Origin: an uncultured Eubacteriales bacterium
Lineage (GTDB): Bacteria > Bacillota > Clostridia > Oscillospirales > Oscillospiraceae
Direction of reading: 5' to 3'
DNA length: 42,019 nt
NCBI GenBank assembly: GCA_900549545.1
Contig: URPA01000012.1
Span: 1 to 42,019 of the forward strand
Each line of letters begins with the position of its first letter. The first letter of the stretch is position 1. The position numbers and the translations under genes were made by a program. The notes beneath the pieces were generated by a model. The model did no database searches and was not told the DNA's origin. It saw only the letters and a program-made list of their open reading frames with translations. Below, one piece after another: positions 31,573 through 40,018 of this stretch.

Positions 31573-34500
31573 GCGAGCATACCCCCTTTTTGACGGTTTT
31601 CCCCGGCTGCGCGGATTTGAGCGGCTTTGCGGGAGGGCTTGAGAAGGCATATCTTACCGAGGCCCAGATTGACGAGGGCGAGCGCACCATGACCGTGAAC
31701 GCATGGTTTGCCGCGATGCCCTCCCCGGTCGAGCAGGAGCGGCTCTCCCGCCGCCTGCGGGAGGATTACGGCCTTAATGGCGTGGCCCTCGTGCCGGATT
31801 ATCCCCGCCCGAAGCCCGCCTCCGCCCCGGCGATGAGCGCTGCCGCCGTCCCGGGCAGCACCGCTCCCAAGGGCGATGTTATATACGGCCATGCCATAAA
31901 GCAGCGCCCCGTGCCGATGAATACCCTCTCCCTCGAATCGGGGAAGGTGACGGTCGAGGGCGACGTTGTGGCGGTGACAAGCCGCGTCCTGCAAAAGCGG
32001 GGCAGCGCCATTTTGTGCTTTGATATCACCGACAGGACAAATTCCATCCGCGTCAACCGCTTTCTGCGCTCGGACGATGATAAGAGCGTGTTGGACAGGG
32101 TCGCCGTGGGGGACCATGTGTCCGTGCAGGGTGAGATAATTTACAGCAAGTTTGATGATGATATGGTGCTTGAGCCGCGCAATATCGTCAAGGGCAAGCG
32201 CTATATCCGCCCGGATAACGCCCCGGAAAAGCGCGTTGAGCTGCATATGCACACGCGCTTCTCCGCGCTCGACGCGCTTACGGACCCGGACGCTATCGTT
32301 AAGCGCGCGGCCTACTGGGGCATGCCCGCCATCGCGGTCACTGACCACGGTGTTGCGCAGGCCTTCCCCGATATGTGGAAGGCGGGCAAGAAGCACGGGG
32401 TCAAGATAATCTACGGCCTTGAGTGCTATTTTCTCAACGATATGGACGGCAACAGCGCCGTCATGGGCAAGAGCAAGCTGCCGCTTGATACGGAGTTTGT
32501 GGCCTTCGATATAGAAACCACCGGCCTCAACGCCCAGAATGACCGCATGACCGAGATTGGCGCGGTCATCTTCTCCGGGACGGAGATCAAGGAGGTTTTC
32601 AACACCTTTGTTGACCCCGAGATGCACATTCCCCCGGATATAACCGAGCTCACCGGCATCAGGGACAGCGACGTCAAGGGCGCGCCGAAGGAGAAAGAGG
32701 CCATGGAGATGTTCATGGACTTTATCGGCGAGCGGCCCATCATCGCCCATAACGCCCATTTTGACGTGGGCTTCATGGCGGCGGCCTCCAAGCGGCAGGG
32801 GCTGCGATTTGCCCCCGTGTTTCTGGATACTCTCGCCCTGTCGCAGGCGCTTTTGCCGGAGCTCAAGCGCTTTAAGCTGGACATTGTGTCCAATCATCTG
32901 GGCCTGCCCAAGTTCAATCATCACCGCGCGTCGGACGATGCGATGGTGGTCGCGCGCATGATGGGGAAGTTCATCCCCATGCTCCAGCAGCAGGGCGCAA
33001 AGACCGTTGACGATATTGAAACCGTCTACCACTCGCTGCGCCGCACGGATGTGGCAAAAACCTACCACATGATCCTGCTGGTGAAAAACCGCAAGGGGCT
33101 TAAAAACCTCTACGAGATGATTTCCCAGTCGTACCTGAAATACTTCCACCGTTTTCCCACTGTGCCCAAGAGCCTGCTCATGCAGTATCGAGAGGGCATT
33201 ATCGTCGGCTCCGCCTGCGGGATGGGTGAGCTTTATGGCGCGGTGATGAAGGGCGCGAGCGACAGGGAGCTTAAAAAAATCGCCTCCTTCTATGATTATC
33301 TGGAGATTCAGCCCATCTGCAACAACGGCTTTCTTGTGGACGACGGCAGAGTCAAGGATGTGACCGTGCTTCAGGACTACAATAAGCGCATCCTCGAGCT
33401 GGGGCGGACGCTCAATAAGCCCGTCATTGCCGCCAGCGACGTGCATTTTCTCGACCCCGAGGACGAGCAGTACAGAAAGATTCTCAACGCGGCAAAGAAA
33501 TATTCAGACCCTGACAGGGACTGCCCCATATATTTCCGAAACACCGAGGAGATGCTTGCGGAGTTTGCGTATCTCGGGGAGGAGACGGCAAAAGAGGTTG
33601 TCATCACCAACACCCGTGCTATCGCCGATCAGGTGGAGGAGATTGAGCTGCTGCCGAAGGAGCTCTTCCCGCCGAAAATCGAAAATTCCGCTGAGGAGCT
33701 CAAGCGCCTTGTCTATGACAAGATGCACCGCATCTACGGTGAAAACCCGCCCGAGATAGTGCAAAAGCGCGTGGATGTTGAGCTCAACACCATCCTCGAC
33801 CATAACTATGACGTTATTTATATGAGCGCCCAGAAGCTGGTGCAAAACTCGCTCGAGCACGGCTACCTTGTCGGCAGCCGAGGCAGCGTCGGCTCGTCGC
33901 TGGTGGCGTACATGTCCGGCATCACGGAGGTCAATTCCCTCCCGCCGCACTATGTCTGCCCCGAGTGCCGGTATTCGGACTTTGAGTCCGGCGCGGGCTA
34001 CGGCTGCGGCGCGGACATGCCGGAGAAAAACTGCCCGCACTGCGGTGCGCCCATGAACCGCGAGGGCTTTGACATCCCGTTTGAGACCTTCCTTGGCTTC
34101 CCCGGCAACGAAAAGACACCCGATATCGACCTCAACTTCTCCGGAGAGTATCAGGCCAAGGCCCATAAATATACCGAGACGCTCGTCGGCTCGGACCATG
34201 TTTTCAGGGCCGGCACTATCGGCACGCTTGCTGAAAAAACGGCCTATGGCTATGTGATGAAATATCTCGAGGAGCGCGGCATCAAGGCCACAAAGGCCGA
34301 GGAAAACCGCCTCGCCCTCGGCCTTGTGGGCATCAAGCGCACCACCGGCCAGCACCCCGGCGGCCTTGTCGTCATCCCGCAGGATATGGACGTGACGGAT
34401 TTCTGCCCCGTGCAGCACCCGGCGGACGACCCCAACAGCGATATTATCACCACCCATTTTGAATACCACTGCATGGAGGCAAACCTCCTCAAGCTCGACG

Positions 34501-35576
34501 AGCTGGGCCATGATGACCCCACCATGATCCGCATGATGGAGGAGCTGACCGGCGTAAACGCGCAGAAGATATCCCTCTCCGACCCGGAGACGATGTCCAT
34601 CTTCACAAGCCCCGCCGCGCTTGGCCTGCCGGATGATGACCCCATCATCGGCAAGACCGGCACCATCGGTGTTCCCGAGTTTGGCACGGGCTTTACCCGC
34701 CAGATGCTTGTGGACACGCAGCCCAGGCAGTTTGATACCCTCGTGCGCCTGTCCGGCTTCTCGCACGGTACCGACGTGTGGGCCGGAAACATCCACGACC
34801 TTATCGTAAACGGCATCGCGACCGTTAATGAGACTGTCGGCTGCCGCGATGATATCATGCTCTATCTTATCTCCGTCGGCATGGAGCCGTCGCTCGCGTT
34901 TAAGACCATGGAGGCCGTGCGTAAGGGCAAGGTCAAAAAAAGCGGCGAGTTTCCGGGCGACGCGGAGCAGCAGATGCGCAATTTCGGCGTGCCCGACTGG
35001 TATATTGAGTCCTGCCGCAAGATTGCCTACCTCTTCCCGAAGGCCCACGCGGTGGCCTATGTCATGATGGCCTTCCGCATTGCCTGGTTCAAGGTGCATG
35101 AGCCGCTCGCGTTTTACAGCGCCTATTTCTACCGCCGCAGCCAAAAGGGCGGCTTTGACGCCGCGATGATGACCGTCGGCACGGACGGTGTGCGCCGCAG
35201 GATAAATGAGATGCGCCGCCGCAGCCTTACCGCCAACGAGGAGGATCTGCTGGTGACGCTCGAAGCGGTGTACGAGTTTAATATGCGCGGCTTTGAGTTT
35301 GCGCCGATAGATCTCTATGAGTCCGACGCTACGAAGTTCCGCGTCGTCGGCGAAAAGCAGCTGCGCCCGCCCTTTGTGTCCATCGCGGGGCTTGGCGAGA
35401 CCGCGGCGCTGGATTTGGCGGCCTGCGGCAAAACCGGGCAGCGGTTTATCTCCATCGAGGAGCTGGGCCGCGCCTGCCCCAAGGTCAGCCAGACCCACCT
35501 TGAGCTGCTGAAAACTCTCGGCGCGCTCGGCGATTTGCCCGAGTCGAGTCAGATAAATTTATTTGAAGGATTTTAA
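31569..35576 (+). CDS. polC: DNA polymerase III alpha subunit, PolC type
   Basis: The 1335-residue PolC has, in order: an N-terminal region; an OB fold (about 125-205, VEGDVVAVTSRVLQKRGSAI); the PHP domain (VELHMHTRFSALDAL, H226 and H228); a 3'-5' exonuclease inserted in it (FVAFDIETTGLNAQNDRMTE, D314 and E316; HNAHFDVGF near 395); a zinc finger (CPEC...CPHC, about 797-825); and the polymerase palm with PDIDLNFSGE near 850. It is the essential replicative polymerase of low-GC-type Gram-positives. B. subtilis PolC is 1437 residues, so this one is shorter, mainly at the N-terminus. The ATG at 31569 overlaps ispG; the in-frame ATG at 31527 lies inside ispG. Confidence 0.98.
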   Translation: MSEHTPFLTVFPGCADLSGFAGGLEKAYLTEAQIDEGERTMTVNAWFAAMPSPVEQERLSRRLREDYGLNGVALVPDYPRPKPASAPAMSAAAVPGSTAPKGDVIYGHAIKQRPVPMNTLSLESGKVTVEGDVVAVTSRVLQKRGSAILCFDITDRTNSIRVNRFLRSDDDKSVLDRVAVGDHVSVQGEIIYSKFDDDMVLEPRNIVKGKRYIRPDNAPEKRVELHMHTRFSALDALTDPDAIVKRAAYWGMPAIAVTDHGVAQAFPDMWKAGKKHGVKIIYGLECYFLNDMDGNSAVMGKSKLPLDTEFVAFDIETTGLNAQNDRMTEIGAVIFSGTEIKEVFNTFVDPEMHIPPDITELTGIRDSDVKGAPKEKEAMEMFMDFIGERPIIAHNAHFDVGFMAAASKRQGLRFAPVFLDTLALSQALLPELKRFKLDIVSNHLGLPKFNHHRASDDAMVVARMMGKFIPMLQQQGAKTVDDIETVYHSLRRTDVAKTYHMILLVKNRKGLKNLYEMISQSYLKYFHRFPTVPKSLLMQYREGIIVGSACGMGELYGAVMKGASDRELKKIASFYDYLEIQPICNNGFLVDDGRVKDVTVLQDYNKRILELGRTLNKPVIAASDVHFLDPEDEQYRKILNAAKKYSDPDRDCPIYFRNTEEMLAEFAYLGEETAKEVVITNTRAIADQVEEIELLPKELFPPKIENSAEELKRLVYDKMHRIYGENPPEIVQKRVDVELNTILDHNYDVIYMSAQKLVQNSLEHGYLVGSRGSVGSSLVAYMSGITEVNSLPPHYVCPECRYSDFESGAGYGCGADMPEKNCPHCGAPMNREGFDIPFETFLGFPGNEKTPDIDLNFSGEYQAKAHKYTETLVGSDHVFRAGTIGTLAEKTAYGYVMKYLEERGIKATKAEENRLALGLVGIKRTTGQHPGGLVVIPQDMDVTDFCPVQHPADDPNSDIITTHFEYHCMEANLLKLDELGHDDPTMIRMMEELTGVNAQKISLSDPETMSIFTSPAALGLPDDDPIIGKTGTIGVPEFGTGFTRQMLVDTQPRQFDTLVRLSGFSHGTDVWAGNIHDLIVNGIATVNETVGCRDDIMLYLISVGMEPSLAFKTMEAVRKGKVKKSGEFPGDAEQQMRNFGVPDWYIESCRKIAYLFPKAHAVAYVMMAFRIAWFKVHEPLAFYSAYFYRRSQKGGFDAAMMTVGTDGVRRRINEMRRRSLTANEEDLLVTLEAVYEFNMRGFEFAPIDLYESDATKFRVVGEKQLRPPFVSIAGLGETAALDLAACGKTGQRFISIEELGRACPKVSQTHLELLKTLGALGDLPESSQINLFEGF

Positions 35577-35732
35577 TTTCTTAACACTGGCCGCAAAGGA
35601 GATACTGTGTAAGGATTACTTTTCCTGTAAGATTTATAGATAAATTTATTGTTTAATTTGTAGGAATTTCAAATATCTGCAACTGTATAAGAGAGATTAT
35701 AAACTTGAAATTGATCTACATGACACCAGGGC

Positions 35733-35764
35733 AAAAGCGGCATGGAGACCGCTACCGCTTTTTT
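35733..35764 (+). terminator. Likely terminator of the pyrH-polC operon
   Basis: AAAAGCGG pairs with CCGCTTTT and is followed by TT, about 160 nt after polC. A second hairpin (35783-35810, CTCCCCGGC type) follows. Between 35577 and 35892 I see no gene. Confidence 0.5.
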
Positions 35765-35841
35765 CGTTGGTTGCACCATAGGTATCTCCCCGGCTATGCC
35801 GGGGGAGATAAAAAAGCTTAAGCGAGAGGAAAGGAAACAAA

Positions 35842-36192
35842 AAGAATCCCCGAGAGAGTAGAAATGGTTTGCCGACCGCACATCTACAATAGACAAAGAT
35901 TTCAAATGACAATAATGTAACGATAGAACATATTGCTTCGCAATCCCCGAGCGCCGTAGTTCCTGACTTCACGAGTGAAAATATACATACGCTTAAAAAT
36001 CTGACACTCCTTACCAACGGGGAAAATGACAGGGCCAAGAATAAAGCTTATACAGCGAAGAAGGCAATCTATCATAGCTCAGAGTATATCATTAACAAGT
36101 ATTTTGATGGTGTCAACGATTGGAGCTTGGAAAGTGCAAAAGCCTGGGAGCAATACCTCCAAGAAATGGCTTGCAAGGTTTTTGCTGTTTGA
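35842..36192 (+). pseudogene. Decayed DUF1524-domain gene (C-terminus of a GmrSD/DUF262-type endonuclease)
   Basis: From 35893 to the TGA at 36190-36192 one frame runs 99 codons without a start. It contains NDNNVTIEHIASQ, then KNLTLLTNGENDRAKNKAY, TAKKAIYHSSEYIINKYF and a Trp-rich C-terminal helix. This follows the DUF1524 pattern (IEHI.PQ ... GNLTLL...N..LSNK.F..KK..Y..S). Just upstream a TAG breaks the frame, while the neighbouring frame reads WFADRTSTIDKDFK, which looks like the preceding residues after a frameshift; the left boundary is approximate. The rest of the protein (DUF262 NTPase part) is gone. The intact family acts in type IV restriction of modified DNA. Confidence 0.6.
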
Positions 36193-36271
36193 TTTTGCTG
36201 TCTTATAAAGAATCAACAGCGGCAATAGCGCCTAAAGTGCAACAACGTAAGAGGACAGCACAGAACAATCA

Positions 36272-36548
36272 TAGCCTGATGGCGCCAATCTGAACCCGCC
36301 TCAAATGGCGGAAAACGGTCGCTTTTAGGCTTGTTGTCCTCGGTGGGCGACAGCCCACCTTCGTCCTCCGCACCAAAAATCATCCCGTTTTTCGCTCATT
36401 TTAGGTGTGGACAGTTTTGCAGGAGCAGATTTTTTGCCCAGCAAGGCAAAAAATTGCAGGAATACTTTGTGTATTTCAAAATTTTTTAACGATGATGGAC
36501 GGAAAATCTGCCCGGCAAAACCGGGTTCAGATTGGCGCCATCAGGCTA
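36272..36548. repeat. MITE with 25-bp perfect terminal inverted repeats and TA flanks
   Basis: AGCCTGATGGCGCCAATC... (36273-36297) is repeated exactly in inverse at 36523-36547. Each end is bordered by TA, the target duplication of Tc1/mariner-IS630 elements. The 275-bp interior has hairpins (GGTGGGC/GCCCACC; TTTTTTGCC/GGCAAAAAA) but no transposase. A 75-codon ORF (36407-36634) crosses the right end and is not considered real. Confidence 0.8.
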
Positions 36549-36580
36549 AGCAGCTGAGTAATAAGCCTCAGCTGCTTTTT
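36549..36580 (+). terminator. Terminator upstream of trmB
   Basis: A 10-bp stem AGCAGCTGAG/CTCAGCTGCT, then TTTTT. Confidence 0.8.
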
Positions 36581-36587
36581 ATGCCTA

Positions 36588-36616
36588 TTGATGTTTTTCT
36601 GTCGCTGTGGTATTCT
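36588..36616 (+). promoter_or_regulatory. Promoter of trmB
   Basis: TTGATG (36588-36593), 17 bp, TATTCT (36611-36616). Confidence 0.55.
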
Positions 36617-36640
36617 GTTACGGCACGGGAGTGATGACAA

Positions 36641-37387
36641 ATGAGAATGAGAAAACGGCACAATCTTGCCCCGAGAATGGAGCGCTGCGCCGGACTATTG
36701 ATAGAGGAGCCTGCGCTTCTTCGCGGCGCGTGGCGGGAGAAATTTCCCGGCTTTACCGCGCTGCATCTTGAGCTCGGCTGCGGCAAGGGCCGCTTCACCG
36801 CCGACACAGCTAAAGCAAATCCGGAGACGCTTTTTGTGGCGCTCGAGCGCGTGCCGGACGCGATGATAATCGCCATGGAGCGGGTGCAGGCACTGAAGCT
36901 TGAAAATGTCCGCTTCATTGACGGGGACGCGAAGGACATCCTTGAAATTTTCGCCCCCGGGGAGCTTGACAGGATATACATAAACTTCTGCGACCCCTGG
37001 CCGAAGAGCCGGGACGCGAAGCTCCGCCTGACAGCGCCGGGCTTTCTGCGCCGGTACGCGGACGCGCTGTGTCCCGGCGGGCAGATACACTTCAAGACCG
37101 ACAACACCCCGCTTTTTGACTGGTCGATAGGGCAGCTTCAGGCCGAGGGCTGGGAGCTTTCCGCCGTGACGCATGACCTGCACGAAAACGGCGCTGTGGG
37201 CTTCATGACCGACTATGAGGCGAAGTTTTACGCCCAGGGGATGAAGATAAACCGCCTTGAGGCAGCGCGCGGGGAGAAAACGCTCGGTATTGCGGCAGGA
37301 GAGCCGCCAAGGCTGAGAAACGCCTCCCTCGTTGACGCGGAGGGCTATGCCCAGAGCGTGCGCGATAACGGCGCGGAGCAAGACTAA
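36641..37387 (+). CDS. trmB: tRNA (guanine-N7)-methyltransferase
   Basis: The 248-residue protein has the AdoMet motif LELGCGKGRF (residues 43-52), FVALERVPDAM, FCDPWPKSRD (116-125, catalytic and tRNA-binding region), HFKTDN (150-155) and TDYEAKF (190-196). It methylates G46 of tRNAs. Typical TrmB ends near residue 215; here about 36 extra residues, Arg- and Ala-rich, follow and may be an added RNA contact. GGGAG lies 9 nt before the ATG; an internal ATG at codon 3 is also possible. exoA follows 20 bp later, so trmB, exoA and dus likely form one operon. Confidence 0.95.
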   Translation: MRMRKRHNLAPRMERCAGLLIEEPALLRGAWREKFPGFTALHLELGCGKGRFTADTAKANPETLFVALERVPDAMIIAMERVQALKLENVRFIDGDAKDILEIFAPGELDRIYINFCDPWPKSRDAKLRLTAPGFLRRYADALCPGGQIHFKTDNTPLFDWSIGQLQAEGWELSAVTHDLHENGAVGFMTDYEAKFYAQGMKINRLEAARGEKTLGIAAGEPPRLRNASLVDAEGYAQSVRDNGAEQD

Positions 37388-37407
37388 AACACCGGCGGAG
37401 GATAGAT

Positions 37408-38163
37408 ATGAGATTTATTTCATGGAATGTAAACGGTCTGCGGGCCGTGGTCAAAAAGGGCTTTGAGGATGTGTTCACGGGCCTTGACGCGGATTTTTTC
37501 TGCCTTCAGGAGACAAAGCTCCAAGAAGGGCAGATCGACCTTCAGTTCGACGGCTACGAGAGCTATTGGTGCTATGCCGAGAAAAAGGGCTACTCCGGCA
37601 CGGCGATCTTCACAAAGCACAAGCCGCTGAGCGTGAGCTACAACCTCGGCATCGCCGAGCATGACACCGAGGGGCGCGTCATCTGCCTTGAGTATGAGGG
37701 GTTTTACCTTGTCTGCGTCTACACGCCCAACGCTCAGGACGGGCTGCGGCGGCTTGACTACCGCATGCGCTGGGAGGACGATTTCAGGGATTACCTGCTC
37801 GCCCTTGACAGCAAAAAGCCCGTGATAATCTGCGGGGACATGAACGTCGCCCATGAGGAGATCGACCTTAAAAATCCCAAGACCAATATCGGCAACCCCG
37901 GCTTTTCCTATGAGGAGCGCGGGAAATTTACCGAGCTTCTGGACGCCGGTTTTACCGACACTTTCCGCTATCTCTACCCCGACACCGAGGGCGCGTACTC
38001 CTGGTGGAGCTATCGCGCGGCGGCGCGGGAGCGGAACGTTGGCTGGCGCATCGACTACTTTGTCGTGTCTGACAGGCTGCGCGAGAACATCAAGGGCGCG
38101 TTCATCCTGCCGGAGATCACCGGCTCCGACCACTGCCCGGTGGGGCTTGATATGACATGGTGA
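37408..38163 (+). CDS. exoA: Exodeoxyribonuclease III (AP endonuclease)
   Basis: The 251-residue protein has FISWNVNGLRAV (N7), FFCLQETKL (E35), GDMNVAHEEIDL (D144 and N146), and the C-terminal GSDHCPVGLDM with the catalytic Asp-His pair. It cuts DNA at abasic sites and trims 3' ends in base-excision repair. AGGATAG sits before the ATG. Its last 7 nt overlap the dus gene. Confidence 0.97.
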   Translation: MRFISWNVNGLRAVVKKGFEDVFTGLDADFFCLQETKLQEGQIDLQFDGYESYWCYAEKKGYSGTAIFTKHKPLSVSYNLGIAEHDTEGRVICLEYEGFYLVCVYTPNAQDGLRRLDYRMRWEDDFRDYLLALDSKKPVIICGDMNVAHEEIDLKNPKTNIGNPGFSYEERGKFTELLDAGFTDTFRYLYPDTEGAYSWWSYRAAARERNVGWRIDYFVVSDRLRENIKGAFILPEITGSDHCPVGLDMTW

Positions 38164-39128
38164 AGATAGGCTCAGTAAATATAGAAGGTAAATTGACCCT
38201 CGCGCCGATGGCAGGGGTGACGGATTTCGCCTTTCGCCGGGTCTGCCGGGAGCTTGGCGCCGCGCTTACGGTGACGGAGATGGTCAGCGCCCGGGCGCTG
38301 GTATACCGGGACGAAAAGACCAAAAGTCTGCTCTACATTCCGCCGGAGGAGCACCCCTGCGCGGTGCAGATTTTCGGCCACGAGCCGGAGATAATGGCCG
38401 AGGCGGCTCAGCTCGCGCTGGAGCTCTCCGGGGCGGATATTTTAGATATTAACATGGGCTGCCCGGTGGGGAAAATTGTCAAGGCCGGGGACGGATCGGC
38501 CCTGATGCAAAACCCAGAGCTTGCCGGGCGCATCGTGGAGGCTGTTTCTGCCGCCGTGCCCGTGCCGGTGACGGTGAAGTTTCGCAAGGGCTGGGACGGG
38601 GGCAGCGTGAACGCCATAGAATTTGCGAAAATCTGTGAGTCCGCCGGGGCCGCCGCCATTGCCGTCCACGGCAGGACAAGGACGCAGATGTACGCCGGGC
38701 GCGCCGACTGGGACATTATCCGCGACGTGAGAAGGGCGGTTAATATCCCCGTCATCGCAAACGGTGATATTTTCACCGCCGAGGACGCGGCGCATATTCT
38801 GCGCTATACCGGCTGCGACCTCGCCATGGCGGGCCGGGGCAGCTTCGGAAACCCCTGGCTGTTTTGGCAGGCAAACGCCCTTTTTAACGGCGGGCCCGTG
38901 CCGGAGCTTCCGCCGCTTCCCGAGCGCATAGCGGTGGCCGAGCGGCAGATAAGAGACCTCGCGCAGCAGCGCGGGGAACACGCCGCCTGTATGGAGGCAC
39001 GGCACCATCTGCCCTGGTATCTGCACGGTGTACCCCACGCCGGATACTACCGGCAGCAGCTTGTTCATGTAGAGACTCTTGACGAGCTCGGGCGCATCTG
39101 CGCTGGAATAAAACGGGATTTTTCATAA
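38157..39128 (+). CDS. dus: tRNA-dihydrouridine synthase (DusB/NifR3 family)
   Basis: The 323-residue flavoprotein has LAPMAGVTDFAFRRVCRELG at the start of its TIM barrel and the catalytic Cys102 in INMGCPVGKIVKAGDGSALM. VHGRTRTQMYAGRADW, PVIANGDIF and MAGRGSFGNPWLF form the FMN and tRNA sites. A C-terminal helical domain follows. It reduces uridines in the tRNA D-loop. It overlaps exoA and so is translationally coupled to it. Confidence 0.96.
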   Translation: MVKIGSVNIEGKLTLAPMAGVTDFAFRRVCRELGAALTVTEMVSARALVYRDEKTKSLLYIPPEEHPCAVQIFGHEPEIMAEAAQLALELSGADILDINMGCPVGKIVKAGDGSALMQNPELAGRIVEAVSAAVPVPVTVKFRKGWDGGSVNAIEFAKICESAGAAAIAVHGRTRTQMYAGRADWDIIRDVRRAVNIPVIANGDIFTAEDAAHILRYTGCDLAMAGRGSFGNPWLFWQANALFNGGPVPELPPLPERIAVAERQIRDLAQQRGEHAACMEARHHLPWYLHGVPHAGYYRQQLVHVETLDELGRICAGIKRDFS

Positions 39129-39187
39129 TGCTCACCCCATAATTTGAAGCAAATTGTGAAAAAACTGCCTAAAGATTGCATTTTCCC

Positions 39188-39222
39188 TTGAACGGCCGGT
39201 CGGATTGTGCTATAATTCACAG
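39188..39222 (+). promoter_or_regulatory. rex promoter with a Rex-type operator over the -10 box
   Basis: TTGAAC (39188-39193), 17 bp, TATAAT (39211-39216). TTGTG-CTATAATT-CACAG (39205-39222) fits the Rex consensus TTGTGA-N6-TCACAA with an imperfect left arm and spans the -10. A half-site TTGTGAAAAAA lies farther upstream at about 39154. Confidence 0.65.
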
Positions 39223-39274
39223 AGTAGTATACTAAGTGAGTATGTTGCCCTTTTATCATAAGGAGAGATTGTTA

Positions 39275-39949
39275 GTGAAGCGTGTTAAGGTATCAAATAA
39301 TGTAATTCGTCGTCTGCCCCGCTATCTGCGCAAGCTCGATGAATTGACGGAGAACGGTGTCAGCCGCATTTCGTCTTTCGAGCTGGGCCAGCAGCTGGGG
39401 CTTACCCCGTCCCAGATCCGGCAGGATTTCAGCTGCTTTGGTGAGTTCGGCCAGCAGGGCTACGGGTATAATGTCCCGGCGCTGCGCGCGCAGATTGCCA
39501 CCATTCTGGGCATGGACAGGGGATATGCGGCGGTTCTGATAGGCGTCGGCAACATCGGCCGCGCTCTGATGGATAATTTCTGCTTTGCGGAGTGGGGCTT
39601 CAACCTCAAGTCCGCGTTTGATGTCAAGCCCGAGCTGATCGGGACCTCCTTTAACGGTGTGCCCATCCGCTCCATGGACGAGCTGGAGGATTATCTGCAC
39701 AATGAGCATGTGGATGTGGCGGTGCTGTCCGTGCCGAAGGAGGCGGCTGTCCGCGTGACGAAGCTGCTGACCGATAACGGCATCGAGGCTATCTGGAACT
39801 TCACCAATGTGGAGCTTACTGAGCCCAACAGCTCCACCATCGTTGAAAACCTGCACTTTTCCGACAGCCTCCTGTCTCTGAGCTATTTTGTCTCCGAGCG
39901 GCTTGACGAGAGAGCAGCCAAGGCAGCCCGCAGCGAGAAGCAGGGCTGA
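39275..39949 (+). CDS. rex: Redox-sensing transcriptional repressor Rex
   Basis: The 224-residue protein has an N-terminal winged helix (RRLPRYLRKLDEL, ISSFELGQQLGLTPSQIRQD) and an NAD(H)-binding Rossmann domain with GVGNIGRALMD (90-100). It ends in a domain-swapping helix (SYFVSERLDERA). Rex leaves DNA when NADH rises and so derepresses fermentation and NADH-recycling genes. The GTG start at 39275 is chosen because AAGGAG lies 9 nt upstream; an in-frame GTG at 39236 adds 13 residues that lack family similarity. Confidence 0.97.
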   Translation: MKRVKVSNNVIRRLPRYLRKLDELTENGVSRISSFELGQQLGLTPSQIRQDFSCFGEFGQQGYGYNVPALRAQIATILGMDRGYAAVLIGVGNIGRALMDNFCFAEWGFNLKSAFDVKPELIGTSFNGVPIRSMDELEDYLHNEHVDVAVLSVPKEAAVRVTKLLTDNGIEAIWNFTNVELTEPNSSTIVENLHFSDSLLSLSYFVSERLDERAAKAARSEKQG

Positions 39950-39970
39950 ACCGTCTGAAACCAAAATCAC

Positions 39971-39998
39971 CCCTCCGGCACCTGCCGGAGGGTATTTT
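39971..39998 (+). terminator. Terminator after rex
   Basis: A 10-bp stem CCCTCCGGCA/TGCCGGAGGG followed by TATTTT. Confidence 0.8.
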
Positions 39999-40018
39999 AT
40001 AGTATTTTTGGAGTTTTT

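Noticed and set aside
31515..35498. Two very long minus-strand ORFs (643 and 664 codons) opposite polC
   Set aside because: GC-rich antisense frames of a confidently identified gene; no motif or ribosome site supports them.
36026..36208. 60-codon plus-strand ORF
   Set aside because: It is out of frame with the DUF1524-like remnant, whose residues are conserved in another frame.
36407..36634. 75-codon plus-strand ORF
   Set aside because: Crosses the right terminal repeat of the MITE and the following terminator.
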